A stretch of DNA of 64,000 bases from Pedobacter roseus (GCF_014395225.1 NZ_CP060723.1:496001-560000); one strand, 5' to 3'; counted from the stretch's first letter, positions 36,146 through 45,263 are shown. The notes: generated from the sequence alone by a model not told the origin. Numbers and translations are program-made.

Positions 36146-37486
36146 ATGAAAAAGTTAATATGTTTAAGCATGGTGGTGCTTTTGTTTTGCACCTCATGCA
36201 AGAAGTTTTTGGACGAGAAGTCTAACCAGAACCAGGCCGTACCTGAAACGCTGGTTGACCTGCAGGCTTTGCTGGATCAGTACCAGGTGCTAAATTATGT
36301 AGACGGGAATGCGGCAGAGATCAGCACGGATGATGTATACCTGAACGATGCAGATTTAGGTGCCAGGCCTGAAAATGAGCGCAATATGTATACCTGGCAG
36401 CGCAGTAATATCTTTTTGCAGGACGGTAATGAATGGTTTTATAATTACAGGGCGATTAACCGTACCAATGTCGTTTTAGAGGCTATCGCTAAAATTGGCA
36501 AAACTGCCGGTAATGCGGCCGAATGGGACAATGTTAGCGGGCAGGCTTATTTCATCCGGGCGAAAAATCATCTCCGGGGACTTTATATATGGGGTAATGC
36601 CTATGGTGAACAGTCGCCCTCAGATTTGGGGGTACCACTCAGGCTGGGGTCTGACTTTAATGTGCCTTCGGTACGGGCAACTGTTGCGCAAGGTTATGTG
36701 CAAGTGGTCTCCGATCTGCAAAGGGCAGTTCAGGCGCTTCCCCTTAAAGCGGTACATGTGATGCGGCCCTCCAAGCCTGCGGCATTTGGCCTGCTCGCGC
36801 GGGTTTACTTATCGATGCGCAAATACGAGCTGGCAAAGCTATATGCTGATTCCTGTTTATCATTAAAAGCTGATTTGGTGGATTATAATAGTTTGAATGC
36901 TGCAGCAAGTTATCCCATTGGCCAATTTAATGTTGAGGTATTGCAGGACAGTTACTTTACTTCTCCAATGCTGAACAATGCAAGGGGAAAGGTCAATCCT
37001 GCGCTATATGCGCTGTATGAGGCGAACGATTTGCGAAAAGTTGTATTTTTTAGCGATAACAAAAACGGGACCTATGGCTTTAAGGGAAGCTATGAAGGAA
37101 ACTCCAATTTCTTTAGTGGGGTGGCTGTGAATGAGGTACTGTTGATCAGGAGCGAATGCCTAGCCAGGGCTGGCAGGCTTTCAGAAGCACTGGCTGATTT
37201 GAACCGTTTGCTGCGTAGCAGGTATAAAAAGAACACTTTCATTGACCGGGTAGGGAATGACCAGCAGGCGGTGCTGGCAGATATCCTGCTTGAGCGGAGA
37301 AAGGAACTGCTGCTCAGGGGGCTCAGGTGGGTAGATGTAAAAAGGCTGAATATGGAGAATGCGGGTATTTCTTTTAGCAGGAGCTACAAAGGTGTGATCT
37401 ACCAGCTTAAGGCTAACAGTACGGGCTTTGCCCTTCCAATCCCCGAGCGTGTGATTGAGGTGGCAGGTCTGCCCCAAAATCCTTAA
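36146..37486 (+). CDS. SusD/RagB-type outer-membrane lipoprotein
   Basis: A 446-aa lipoprotein. The signal peptide ends in a lipobox (VVLLFCTSC, Cys lipidated), followed by KKFLDEKSNQ, then the helical TPR-like SusD fold: WFYNYRAINRTNVVLEAI, ARVYLSMRKYELAKLYADSC, ILLERRKELLLRGLRWVDVK. SusD caps the SusC barrel and binds the ligand outside the cell. It starts 12 bases after the SusC frame, so they form one operon. Unlike polysaccharide loci, no glycoside hydrolase or sugar regulator lies nearby. Confidence 0.92.
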   Translation: MKKLICLSMVVLLFCTSCKKFLDEKSNQNQAVPETLVDLQALLDQYQVLNYVDGNAAEISTDDVYLNDADLGARPENERNMYTWQRSNIFLQDGNEWFYNYRAINRTNVVLEAIAKIGKTAGNAAEWDNVSGQAYFIRAKNHLRGLYIWGNAYGEQSPSDLGVPLRLGSDFNVPSVRATVAQGYVQVVSDLQRAVQALPLKAVHVMRPSKPAAFGLLARVYLSMRKYELAKLYADSCLSLKADLVDYNSLNAAASYPIGQFNVEVLQDSYFTSPMLNNARGKVNPALYALYEANDLRKVVFFSDNKNGTYGFKGSYEGNSNFFSGVAVNEVLLIRSECLARAGRLSEALADLNRLLRSRYKKNTFIDRVGNDQQAVLADILLERRKELLLRGLRWVDVKRLNMENAGISFSRSYKGVIYQLKANSTGFALPIPERVIEVAGLPQNP

Positions 37487-37489
37487 ATG

Positions 37490-37518
37490 CAATGGTGCAG
37501 CAGTAACCTGCACCATTG
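37490..37518. terminator. Hairpin between convergent SusD and DUF6520 genes
   Basis: CAATGGTGCAG (37490-37500) pairs perfectly with 37508-37518. There is no T run, but its place between two stop codons suggests a bidirectional terminator. Confidence 0.5.
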
Positions 37519-37525
37519 ATTAGTG

Positions 37526-37825
37526 TTACTGCTCTCTGGCAGAAATCAATTCTTGAGAGTCCAGCACTGCCTGGTTGTCTTTACCTGAAAGGTAGGTAGA
37601 CAGCGAAGTTTCGATGCCAATCGTACAAGGTACTTCCGGATCCCCGCTACATTCAAACGCAGTAGGGCTTCCTGCAGGTTCCCACGAACTGGTCTGGTCA
37701 ACAGCACCATTGGTGGTTTTGTAATGGTAGTAAGTAGTTTTTTTGTTAGTGAATGCACTTTGTGAGGCGATAAGGCCGAACCCTAATACAAGGGCTGCAA
37801 GGCCAAGGTTTAATTTTTTTAACAT
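37526..37825 (-). CDS. DUF6520-family small exported protein
   Basis: A 99-aa protein with a signal peptide (LNLGLAALVLGFGLIASQSA). The mature part has YYHYKTTN, a WEPAG segment, and two cysteines in ECSGDPEVPC, the pattern of DUF6520, small Bacteroidota proteins usually found beside MauE/DoxX-like and TlpA genes. Their role is not known. Cysteine pair plus thioredoxin neighbours suggest a redox-linked envelope peptide. It is preceded by the MauE gene on the same strand (120 bases). The start is ATG 37825. Confidence 0.75.
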   Translation of the reverse strand: MLKKLNLGLAALVLGFGLIASQSAFTNKKTTYYHYKTTNGAVDQTSSWEPAGSPTAFECSGDPEVPCTIGIETSLSTYLSGKDNQAVLDSQELISAREQ

Positions 37826-37945
37826 GGTATTTAGTTTTAAATAATCTCCGTTTTTTGGAGGATAAATGAAGTCGATCTGGTTGGGTGGTCTGGCGATCGG
37901 TTGATTTTTTCTGTATTGGATAGGACCGGTATCCGTTTATGCTGG

Positions 37946-38371
37946 TTACTCTTTGTCACGAACCTCCTGCTTTAGGTGAATAGTTAAGCTAGTTATCGTT
38001 AATGCGGTGAATACGAGGTTAAAAATGAGGTGCGATTTCCATCCGAGCGATGTTAATACTCCGCCGCAGCTACATGGCGCCTTGCTGAAATAGTCTGCCA
38101 GCACCAGGGAGATATAGGCGGTGAAGGCGAGCAGAAGTACAGTTGAAACCAGCAAACCAATAAGTACGGTCCTTTTGAAACATAGCAGGAGTGCGGTAAC
38201 AATTTCTGCTGGGATCAAAAAATACAGTAGAAAATCTGCAAGCCAGCCGGGAAAAGCCTGGTTGTGTAGCTGCTGGTCAAAAGCTGAAAAAGTGAAGAGT
38301 TTACTGAAGGCGGCATAACTAAATAGCAGCACGAGCAGCGGTGGAACGGTTGATTTAAAAATTGCTTTCAT
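37946..38371 (-). CDS. MauE/DoxX-like redox membrane protein
   Basis: A 141-aa inner-membrane protein with four membrane segments (VPPLLVLLFSYAAFSKLF, FLLYFLIPAEIVTALLLC, LIGLLVSTVLLLAFTAYI and the last LIFNLVFTALTITSL). KAPCSCGG carries a Cys-x-Cys pair at the membrane face. MauE-type proteins pass electrons for disulfide handling in the periplasm. It is transcribed toward DUF6520 and away from the LanB gene. ATG 38371 is preferred over one seven codons upstream. Confidence 0.8.
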   Translation of the reverse strand: MKAIFKSTVPPLLVLLFSYAAFSKLFTFSAFDQQLHNQAFPGWLADFLLYFLIPAEIVTALLLCFKRTVLIGLLVSTVLLLAFTAYISLVLADYFSKAPCSCGGVLTSLGWKSHLIFNLVFTALTITSLTIHLKQEVRDKE

Positions 38372-38459
38372 GGAAAAAGAATTATGAAACAAATTAACGG
38401 GGATTAGAAAAGTTAAAACAGTATGAGATGGGTAGTATACCCTTTAAAGCGAAGAAGAG

Positions 38460-41400
38460 ATGAAAGAAAGTAAGTCTATGGTTTACCGGTTTTTGCCGCA
38501 GGTATTTTTAAGGGCACCCTATTATAGCTTTAGCGGTTATGACCTTTCGCGGTTGCCTGAGGTGTTGCAGGAACAGGCTTTCCGCAATGCAGTATTTTTG
38601 GCGAGCGCCGGGTTTTATGCTTTGCTTGAAAAAAAGGAATTTGATTTCGATCAATTGGCGGATAAGGAAAAACATACCCTTTATAAGTATTATAACCGGA
38701 TGTGCTTCCGGCCAACCCCTTTTGGAAGCTTTTCTTCCTTTAGCTTACTCCAATGGGGGAGCGGCGGGCAGGTCAGGCTTGCCGGAAGCGATGAGTCCAT
38801 CCTTCATTTATTGCCTGACCAGAAATTTTTGACAAAATTACTTAACAGGGCGGAGGCTGATCTGCCGGACGGAATAATGGTTAACCCTGCGCTTTACCGG
38901 TTTAATGACGTTTTCCGCTATACCAAATCATCTATCGATGATAAGGGCCGGTTTAATTTTTCTCTGGAAGGGATTACAGCCGTAAAATTCAATATACAAC
39001 TGTTTTCGTTTTTATCGTCAAAAAAGGTTTCAAAAAAAATAGTGCTAAGCTGGATCGTGCAGCATGCTGATTGTTCAGCAGAAGAAGCGGAAGAATACAT
39101 CCGGTTTTTGCTTGATGCCGGAGCGGTTTTCAATGGCACCCAAGCCAAAATAATCAGTGATGAGGTCATTGAGTGCTTCCCTGGCTTCCCTGGTTGGAAC
39201 GATTTCTGGAAAAATAACACGGTGACTGCTTTATCGGGTGAGCCGGCCCTTTCCGCTTTGGCCGGGGATATCAGCAAAATTGTAAAGGAAAACAAACCTT
39301 TTATTAGCCAGCCATTTTATGCGGCCCTGAAAAGGCCTGATACGGTCGGGGGACCGGACAGTTCTGTACAGGAAGAACTCTCCAGAGCAGTGCATGTGAT
39401 GCAGTTATTGTCAGCTACTGAGCAGCCTGCTGACCTATCCCGTTTTATCCGTGATTTCCGGACCCGTTTCGATCAGGAAAGGGTGCCATTGCTGCTGGCT
39501 TTGGATCCCGATGCAGGACTGCATTATGGTGATATGGAACCATCTATGCTTGATCAGGATATCCTGGAAAATATTCCCTTCCCTAAACCTGATGAAGAAA
39601 ACAGGACCCTTGGTTGGCACGCTTCCCAGCAGTTCATTTTCAAACTCTGGATAGGGGACACCCTTCGCCATCCCTGGTCGCCCCTTCAGATCACTGAGGA
39701 TGATGTAACCAAACTAAGAGATCATAAAAAGGCAGTATTGCCTTTACCCCAGACGCAGGCACTGATGTACCGCTCGACGGGCGAGCACCTGATCATTGAA
39801 AGTTCAGGCGGGGTAACTGCCACCTCGCTAATTGGAAGGTTCTCCTGCTTTAGTGATGCGGTACACCAGTTTTGCCGCGAGCTTGCCGCAATGGAAAGTG
39901 CCTCAAACCCGGAGGTTGTTTTTGCCGACATTGCCCAGCAGTCTGATAGCCACGTTGACAACATCAATCGTCGCAAACCCATTTATTCTTACGAGCTACC
40001 CCTGAATGTATTTCCTTCGCAGCCGGCTGAACAACTGGTGCTGCCGGGCGAACTCATGCTTTCTCTTCAAGGAGGGGAATTGATATTAGAGTCGTCTAAA
40101 CTCAACAAAAGAGTAATTCCCCGTCTGGCGACAGCTTATAACTTCCGAAATAACCATTCGCCGGTTTACCGGCTTTTGTGCGACCTGCAATTCCAAGGAG
40201 TACAGGCGGGACTTTCATTTAGCCTGGAAAACTTTTTTCCGGGCCTTACTTTTTATCCACGGGTTTGCTATGGAAGGGTGGTCCTGTGTCTTGCGAAATG
40301 GAATTTTAAGGAATCAGAGATAGCACTTTTAACGCTTGGGGACAACGCTGATCCAATTAAAGCCCTCGATGGGTTTCGCAAAGAGCACCACCTGCCCCGG
40401 CATATCACGGTAGGGGCAACAGACCAGCAGCTGGTTTTTGATCTTGCAAATACCGCTGAGGCAAGGTTTTTTCTGCAATGCATTCATGGTTTAAAGCGGA
40501 TAACCATTCAGGAATATTTATTGCCTGACCGGTCCGTCCTGTCTGGTAAAAAGCCACTTGCGGGGCAAATGATTGCTTTTCTCTCCCATGAAAATAATAT
40601 TTATAAATCCTCAGAAAAGGAAAGTACCGCCGTTCATCGTGAAAAGCAACGCGACTTTTTAATGGGGAGCAACTGGCTTTACCTTAAAATTTTTTGCATT
40701 CCGCGCGCTTCGGATGAAATCCTGAGCAAGGTTATTTTTCCGTTTATTAAAGGGCAGAAAAAGCGGATCAAAAAATGGTTTTTTATTCGCTACACTGAAA
40801 AAGGCTATCACCTGCGCCTGCGCATACAGGCTGAAGAAAGTGATCTTGGGGCGATACTCGTCGCTTTGCGTAAAAAGATTGAATCATCCGGACATGACAA
40901 GCTTATCAGGGATTTTCAGGGAGATACCTATAGAAGAGAAATCGAACGCTATGGGGCTGGTCTCATATCAGATGTTGAGGAACTTTTCTGGGCGGGAAGT
41001 TATCTTGCTGCACTCTCGTTAACTTTAAAAGGGAAAAATTCCTTCAAACTTAGCGAATTTGAACTGGCCTTGCTATCGGCTTATCGCATGGTCAGCTGCT
41101 TTTTTCCATCTCTAGTTGATTCCCTCGATTACCTAGGTAAGGTGACAGATCATTTCATGGCGGAGGTCAGGGCAGATAAATCGCTGAAGGTCGCAATGGA
41201 TGAGAAATACCGGGAAAATAAATTATTGATAGCGGACTTGCTGGATAGTAGAGAATTATCAAAATATCTTTCGCCACTGTTAAAGCAGATGTCAGTTTTA
41301 AACGGGCTGACAAAAAACTATTCTAAAGATAAAAGGATGGAGCTATTGGCAGACCTGGTGCATATGCAACTGAACCGGACTTTCTCCATTAGGCAAAGGC

Positions 41401-41477
41401 AACAGGAATTGCTCGTTTACCATTGCCTGCAAAAATATGCCGGCTCACGTCTGGCACGCGAAAAATCTTCAGTCTAG
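38460..41477 (+). CDS. Class I lanthipeptide dehydratase (LanB), full length
   Basis: A 1005-aa RiPP dehydratase. The N-terminal part has the family motif RPTPFGSFSSFS near residue 80 and the glutamylation domain, which uses glutamyl-tRNA to activate Ser and Thr of a precursor peptide. From about residue 735 it has the SpaB_C-type elimination domain (GSNWLYLKIFC, KKWFFIRYTEKGYHLRLRIQ, then FQGDTYRREIERYGAGLISD). Both halves are in one chain, unlike the split enzymes of some Bacteroidota lanthipeptide loci. The start at 38460 has a GAAGAAGAG ribosome site. It ends in a 4-base overlap with the convergent LytTR gene. No LanC cyclase, protease or exporter lies near. Confidence 0.93.
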   Translation: MKESKSMVYRFLPQVFLRAPYYSFSGYDLSRLPEVLQEQAFRNAVFLASAGFYALLEKKEFDFDQLADKEKHTLYKYYNRMCFRPTPFGSFSSFSLLQWGSGGQVRLAGSDESILHLLPDQKFLTKLLNRAEADLPDGIMVNPALYRFNDVFRYTKSSIDDKGRFNFSLEGITAVKFNIQLFSFLSSKKVSKKIVLSWIVQHADCSAEEAEEYIRFLLDAGAVFNGTQAKIISDEVIECFPGFPGWNDFWKNNTVTALSGEPALSALAGDISKIVKENKPFISQPFYAALKRPDTVGGPDSSVQEELSRAVHVMQLLSATEQPADLSRFIRDFRTRFDQERVPLLLALDPDAGLHYGDMEPSMLDQDILENIPFPKPDEENRTLGWHASQQFIFKLWIGDTLRHPWSPLQITEDDVTKLRDHKKAVLPLPQTQALMYRSTGEHLIIESSGGVTATSLIGRFSCFSDAVHQFCRELAAMESASNPEVVFADIAQQSDSHVDNINRRKPIYSYELPLNVFPSQPAEQLVLPGELMLSLQGGELILESSKLNKRVIPRLATAYNFRNNHSPVYRLLCDLQFQGVQAGLSFSLENFFPGLTFYPRVCYGRVVLCLAKWNFKESEIALLTLGDNADPIKALDGFRKEHHLPRHITVGATDQQLVFDLANTAEARFFLQCIHGLKRITIQEYLLPDRSVLSGKKPLAGQMIAFLSHENNIYKSSEKESTAVHREKQRDFLMGSNWLYLKIFCIPRASDEILSKVIFPFIKGQKKRIKKWFFIRYTEKGYHLRLRIQAEESDLGAILVALRKKIESSGHDKLIRDFQGDTYRREIERYGAGLISDVEELFWAGSYLAALSLTLKGKNSFKLSEFELALLSAYRMVSCFFPSLVDSLDYLGKVTDHFMAEVRADKSLKVAMDEKYRENKLLIADLLDSRELSKYLSPLLKQMSVLNGLTKNYSKDKRMELLADLVHMQLNRTFSIRQRQQELLVYHCLQKYAGSRLAREKSSV

Positions 41478-42211
41478 TGATCACTTTTATCTCTTTTACT
41501 GATAAGTAAAGCCGGCTGGATTTTTTCCCGGAAGGCGGTGCGGTAAGTGCCTCCAATTGGAATACTCACCTCGCCGCTTAGTCTTATCTGTGCATACTCT
41601 AACGAATGGATAGCTGCATGGTTGACGATGTAAGACTGATGAATCCTGGAAAAACCCTCAGCAGGCAATTTGGAAAGCACTTCCGCTAAAGTGAGGTAAG
41701 TGGTTACTTTTTCATCTTTCATATGGATGATGATGTAATTGCCTATGTTTTCAATATAAAGGATCTCTGCGATGGTGATCCGGTTAAATTTCCCTTTGAT
41801 GTTGCTTTTCACGAAAAAGAAGGCGCTAGCAGTGGTTTGATTGGTATGACTGGTGAGATTTGAGCGCACCTTGGTAACTGCCTTTAAAAACCTAGTGTAA
41901 TTGATTGGCTTTAGCAGGTAATCTACCGCATCTTTTTCAAATGCCTCGGGCGCGTACTCGCGGTAGGAAGTTGTGAAAATAATATTACTTGCTGAACCTA
42001 TCAGGTCTGCCACATCTAGGCCATTGAGTTGTGGCATATCGACATCTAAAAGTACAATATCTGGAGTTTGGATAGTACATAATTCTTCCAACGCTAAAAG
42101 CGGGTTGGTTGAGCTGCCAACCAGTTCGAGTCCTGGGGTTTGATTGACGTATTTATCAAGTACTTCAATTGAATGATACTCATCATCAATAATATAACAG
42201 GTTAAGCTCAT
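41474..42211 (-). CDS. LytTR-family response regulator
   Basis: A 245-aa regulator. The receiver domain has Asp9-Asp10, phosphoacceptor Asp56 (IVLLDVDMP) and Lys in LLKPINYTRF. A C-terminal LytTR DNA-binding domain follows (ILYIENIGNYIIIHMK, then FSRIHQSYIVN). Its start overlaps the stop of the sensor kinase gene by 4 bases, a tight kinase-regulator pair. It probably controls the neighbouring peptide or LanB genes, which is inferred from position only. Confidence 0.95.
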   Translation of the reverse strand: MSLTCYIIDDEYHSIEVLDKYVNQTPGLELVGSSTNPLLALEELCTIQTPDIVLLDVDMPQLNGLDVADLIGSASNIIFTTSYREYAPEAFEKDAVDYLLKPINYTRFLKAVTKVRSNLTSHTNQTTASAFFFVKSNIKGKFNRITIAEILYIENIGNYIIIHMKDEKVTTYLTLAEVLSKLPAEGFSRIHQSYIVNHAAIHSLEYAQIRLSGEVSIPIGGTYRTAFREKIQPALLISKRDKSDH

Positions 42212-43284
42212 AATTTGAGGATTAAAGTGAGTTCGTAAAATTCGTCAGGCTCATTGATTTCCAGCTTGTAATTGCCTTTGTAAAATGAATCCATGCGGAG
42301 CCTGATATTTTGTAGGCCTAGTGCTTTCCGCTGACGAGCGTTCTTTGATTTTTTTAAGTTCCTGCTGTAGAATGTTAGCTGTCCGGTTTCGTTTGTTATT
42401 AACTTCAGTAAAGCCGGAGAGGTAATTTCTGTTAGGTTCCCATGTTTGAATATATTTTCAGTTAAGGTAAGCAAGATCAGTGGAATTATTTTGTAATGGC
42501 TCAAATCACTACTTAGTTCTATATTGAGGTATATGGGCTCTTTAAAACGGTAACGGTTAATGGCCACGAGATTTCGAATTTGTTCAACTTCTCTATCTAA
42601 TCTAATTTTTCCATCCGGATCTGCTTCTTCGAGACTAAAACGCATAATCTCAGATAAGAGCCAAATGCAATTTGCCGCATCATCTGAATATTTCTGTGCA
42701 CTGTTGTAAATGAAGTTCAGTGTATTGAAGAGCATATGCGGATTGATCTGTTGTTGCAGGTAGGCGTTACGTGAGTTGGCAAGTTGGGCTTCCAACTCTG
42801 CGTTGTCTTTTTCAATAATCAATTGACGCTTTTCCGCCTCTAACGTTTGTCTTTTAAAAAAAGCAATGCGACCAGAAGACCAATAAAACATCGCCAAACT
42901 AGAGAAGTATAATGCTCTCATGATATTTCGCTGCCAGAAATCTTCTGTATAAATGAAAGAATTAGAAGAATAAGCAGGTGAACTAGTAACCAGATAATCA
43001 GCACCTGATTTAGTTATTACGTTTAGGCTGAGTAAAACGAGGTACCCCATAATACCTTTGAAATACCGAGGTTTCCTTTCTTTGAAAACGTAATTCAGCA
43101 ATGCTGCAAATAGATAAAAAAAAGAAATGTTAATCACATAATATACTATATAAATCCAAGGTTTTTCTAAGGTTCCTAAGGCAATATAGACCATTGTCAG
43201 TTCATAGGTGATGAACAATGTCCAGCAGATAAAGTGTACCAACAAGAAATTTTCATTAAACTTTTTTACCGCTAGTTTTAACAT
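42208..43284 (-). CDS. LytS-type sensor histidine kinase
   Basis: A 358-aa membrane kinase. Four membrane helices lie in residues 15-145 (LVHFICWTLFITYELTMVYI and others), then a short coiled coil and the His_kinase domain with the phospho-His in QINPHMLFNTLNFIYN. The ATPase part is short, with LTENIFKHGN and ALGLQNIRLRMDSFY. There is no large extracellular sensor, so the signal is probably sensed in the membrane. Its 5' end faces the 46-aa peptide gene across 104 bases. Confidence 0.93.
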   Translation of the reverse strand: MLKLAVKKFNENFLLVHFICWTLFITYELTMVYIALGTLEKPWIYIVYYVINISFFYLFAALLNYVFKERKPRYFKGIMGYLVLLSLNVITKSGADYLVTSSPAYSSNSFIYTEDFWQRNIMRALYFSSLAMFYWSSGRIAFFKRQTLEAEKRQLIIEKDNAELEAQLANSRNAYLQQQINPHMLFNTLNFIYNSAQKYSDDAANCIWLLSEIMRFSLEEADPDGKIRLDREVEQIRNLVAINRYRFKEPIYLNIELSSDLSHYKIIPLILLTLTENIFKHGNLTEITSPALLKLITNETGQLTFYSRNLKKSKNARQRKALGLQNIRLRMDSFYKGNYKLEINEPDEFYELTLILKL

Positions 43285-43388
43285 ATCCTATACAATGAAA
43301 GCTTTTTTTACTCCAAAAGGTTACGAATCTGTAATAAATATCCTTGCAAGTCCGCAAACTCTTAATTTAATATAAAAAATATAAAATC

Positions 43389-43529
43389 ATGAAAAATTCA
43401 ACTAAACTTCCAGAGAAAAACACTATCAGAGTAAACAATTTTAAACCTATTATTGATAAGTTCAAAAATCCCAGTATTGACACCAGTATTACCGTCAGCG
43501 TAACCAGTACCCATTTGTTAAAAAATTAG
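43389..43529 (+). CDS. Cys-free Ser/Thr-rich peptide, candidate RiPP precursor, 46 aa
   Basis: A 46-codon ORF that most gene callers would miss. Residues 1-30 are charged and Lys/Asn-rich with FKPIIDKFKNP, typical of leader peptides that a LanB could bind. Residues 31-43 are SIDTSITVSVTST, a beta-strand-like run in which Ser and Thr alternate with other residues. It has no cysteine, so lanthionine bridges cannot form within it. It is followed by HLLKN and a stop. Clear ATG after an A/T-rich leader, 30 bases before the next gene. Alternatives: a small regulatory peptide or the antigen of the sensor kinase. Confidence 0.6.
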   Translation: MKNSTKLPEKNTIRVNNFKPIIDKFKNPSIDTSITVSVTSTHLLKN

Positions 43530-43559
43530 TTACAAAGGTATTGGAATTGATCACACCTT

Positions 43560-44708
43560 ATGCTTAAAGATGAATTACATGATATCGAGAAACTGTTATC
43601 TACATGGGGAAATTCAGGTAACGATATTGTCATAGAATCGACTTTCCAATCAAAATCCCAACGGCTTTTTGCTGCATGGAAAATGATTGCTTTTTCAGAG
43701 ATTTCTGATAAGAGCTTAAGGCGTTATTTTTATTATCAGCTTGAGGGTATCCTGAAAATCTCGGATACCCTTTTTAATATGGCAGATATTGAACTTTCAA
43801 AAAAAACAAGTGGTCATATTATATTCCTGCTTGACCATTTAAAGCAATATTTCCCGGGCTATTTCAATAATGATGCTATGGCGCCTATAGCCTATCATCA
43901 ACGCTCAGTTGAAAAATGGAGCACAGATTTTCAGCTGCTGAAAAGCAAACTTAAAAAAGCACAAATAAGCTCAGAGCTGAAAACTTCGGCTTGTAAATGG
44001 ATAGAGGAACTCAATGAGATCAATTACTCAAGGCGGTATTCTTTTCGGGAAATATCCTATTCTAAGTATATTATTGAGCAAATGCTTTTGATTGATACCT
44101 TTTCGGACAAGGCAGATAACAATCTCATCTCTTTTCTTACCAGCGCTAATTTTAACCACCTTGCTTTTTTAGTTTACCGACAGAATAAGATCCGTAAGGA
44201 ATTGGAAGCTTTCATTTCTTGTGAGGACAAAATCAACTATTTAGCGAATCAGAAGGCTATTGTACTGTCTTTTCCCGAGATGAAAAATCTAGCTTTTAAT
44301 ACTTCATGGCCTTCAATAAAAAGCATGTTAGCAGACTGGTTAAAGGAAGAAATTTTGTTAGCAGAAAAATCTTTGCCAAAGATAAGTGATGTTGTTGTTC
44401 CCAAAATACCGTTGGAATTATCTGTTGCACACCTTTCTTGCCTAATCCGTTTATTGTTTGAAGAAAGTGTTTTCGCCACTCAGAACCTTCAGTCCATTTT
44501 CAAATGTTTTGCTGGTTATTTTCAAAGTAAAAGACAGGCTGTTATTTCCCCTGGAAGCCTCAGCAAAGAATTTTACAGTATTGACCAGCATACTGCTGCA
44601 CGTGTGCGTGACTTGTTGCAGCGTATGGTTCAGCGGATCAACCGTAATTTTTTTCCTATGGCCGTTGCAATAAATGCAACAATCCTCTCTTATCTAAGTA
44701 TGCGCTGA
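43560..44708 (+). CDS. Unknown 382-aa helical protein, possibly RteC-like C-terminus
   Basis: A soluble, almost wholly helical protein with no signal peptide. The last 100 residues (LSVAHLSCLIRLLFEESVFA, then RDLLQRMVQRINRNFFP) recall the helix-turn-helix end of RteC proteins; this likeness is weak. It begins 30 bases after the 46-aa peptide gene and is likely co-transcribed. It may be a peptide-binding or regulatory partner of that gene. Confidence 0.6.
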   Translation: MLKDELHDIEKLLSTWGNSGNDIVIESTFQSKSQRLFAAWKMIAFSEISDKSLRRYFYYQLEGILKISDTLFNMADIELSKKTSGHIIFLLDHLKQYFPGYFNNDAMAPIAYHQRSVEKWSTDFQLLKSKLKKAQISSELKTSACKWIEELNEINYSRRYSFREISYSKYIIEQMLLIDTFSDKADNNLISFLTSANFNHLAFLVYRQNKIRKELEAFISCEDKINYLANQKAIVLSFPEMKNLAFNTSWPSIKSMLADWLKEEILLAEKSLPKISDVVVPKIPLELSVAHLSCLIRLLFEESVFATQNLQSIFKCFAGYFQSKRQAVISPGSLSKEFYSIDQHTAARVRDLLQRMVQRINRNFFPMAVAINATILSYLSMR

Positions 44709-44877
44709 GTTCCCCTAGCCAGTTAAAGCTAAAACCCTCTTTATTTATCAGTCGTTCGGGCATAATAGATGTGATGTCTTTTAGTGTGCTGAAATGCATT
44801 GAACTACAAGCTTTACAGAATTCAGTACTAAAACCAAGTCTGTCAATTGGGGTCTGTAATAATTCCTCCTGTTCCAT
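44656..44877 (-). CDS. RNA polymerase alpha-CTD-like small protein, 73 aa
   Basis: The sequence TPIDRLGFSTEFCKACSSMH, then LKDITSI and the closing LGELSAYLDKRGL helix, resembles the helix-hairpin-helix fold of the RpoA C-terminal domain, which Bacteroidota also have as free small proteins. It overlaps the last 53 bases of the convergent 382-aa gene, so the two transcripts are antisense at their ends. The start is ATG 44877 and the coding pattern is good. Confidence 0.55.
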   Translation of the reverse strand: MEQEELLQTPIDRLGFSTEFCKACSSMHFSTLKDITSIMPERLINKEGFSFNWLGELSAYLDKRGLLHLLQRP

Positions 44878-44996
44878 ATATTTTTTAATATCTGCAGCTT
44901 AATAAAGATAGGAATTTTGTTTCTATTAAGATGTATCTTGTATGGTGTTTCTTTATAGAGGTACCTCTCGCGCATCAATTTGGTTTACTTTACGTT

Positions 44997-45263
44997 ATGA
45001 GTAGAGCCAAAAACGACGCGGATAGCGAAAAAGCAAAGCAAGTTTTGAAATTGGTTGGAGAACGAATTCGTTCTCTTAGGGAAGCGAAAGGGGAACGGAA
45101 CTATGAAAAATTTGCTTTTAAACATGACCTTAACCGTACGCAGCTCTGGCGCTATGAAAACGGCGAAGATTTGTACTTCTCATCTTTGTTGAAAGTGCTT
45201 TCAGCATTGGATATTAGCCTTGCTGAGTTTTTTAGCGATGGGTTTGATCAGTCAGTTAAGTGA
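44997..45263 (+). CDS. XRE-family HTH regulator, 88 aa
   Basis: A short Cro/C1-type regulator: LVGERIRSLREAKGERNYEK, then HDLNRTQLWRYENGEDLYFS and LLKVLSALDISLAEFFSDGF. The ATG at 44997 gives the standard family length; a longer frame (44931) adds an unlikely hydrophobic start. It is divergent from the alpha-CTD-like gene by 119 bases. Such proteins are typical of the right ends of Bacteroidota accessory loci. Confidence 0.8.
   Translation: MSRAKNDADSEKAKQVLKLVGERIRSLREAKGERNYEKFAFKHDLNRTQLWRYENGEDLYFSSLLKVLSALDISLAEFFSDGFDQSVK

Noticed and set aside
37526..37825. DUF6520 protein as the RiPP precursor of the LanB
   Set aside because: It has two cysteines and some Ser/Thr, but a classic Sec signal peptide. 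LanB acts in the cytoplasm, and the family is usually found without LanB.
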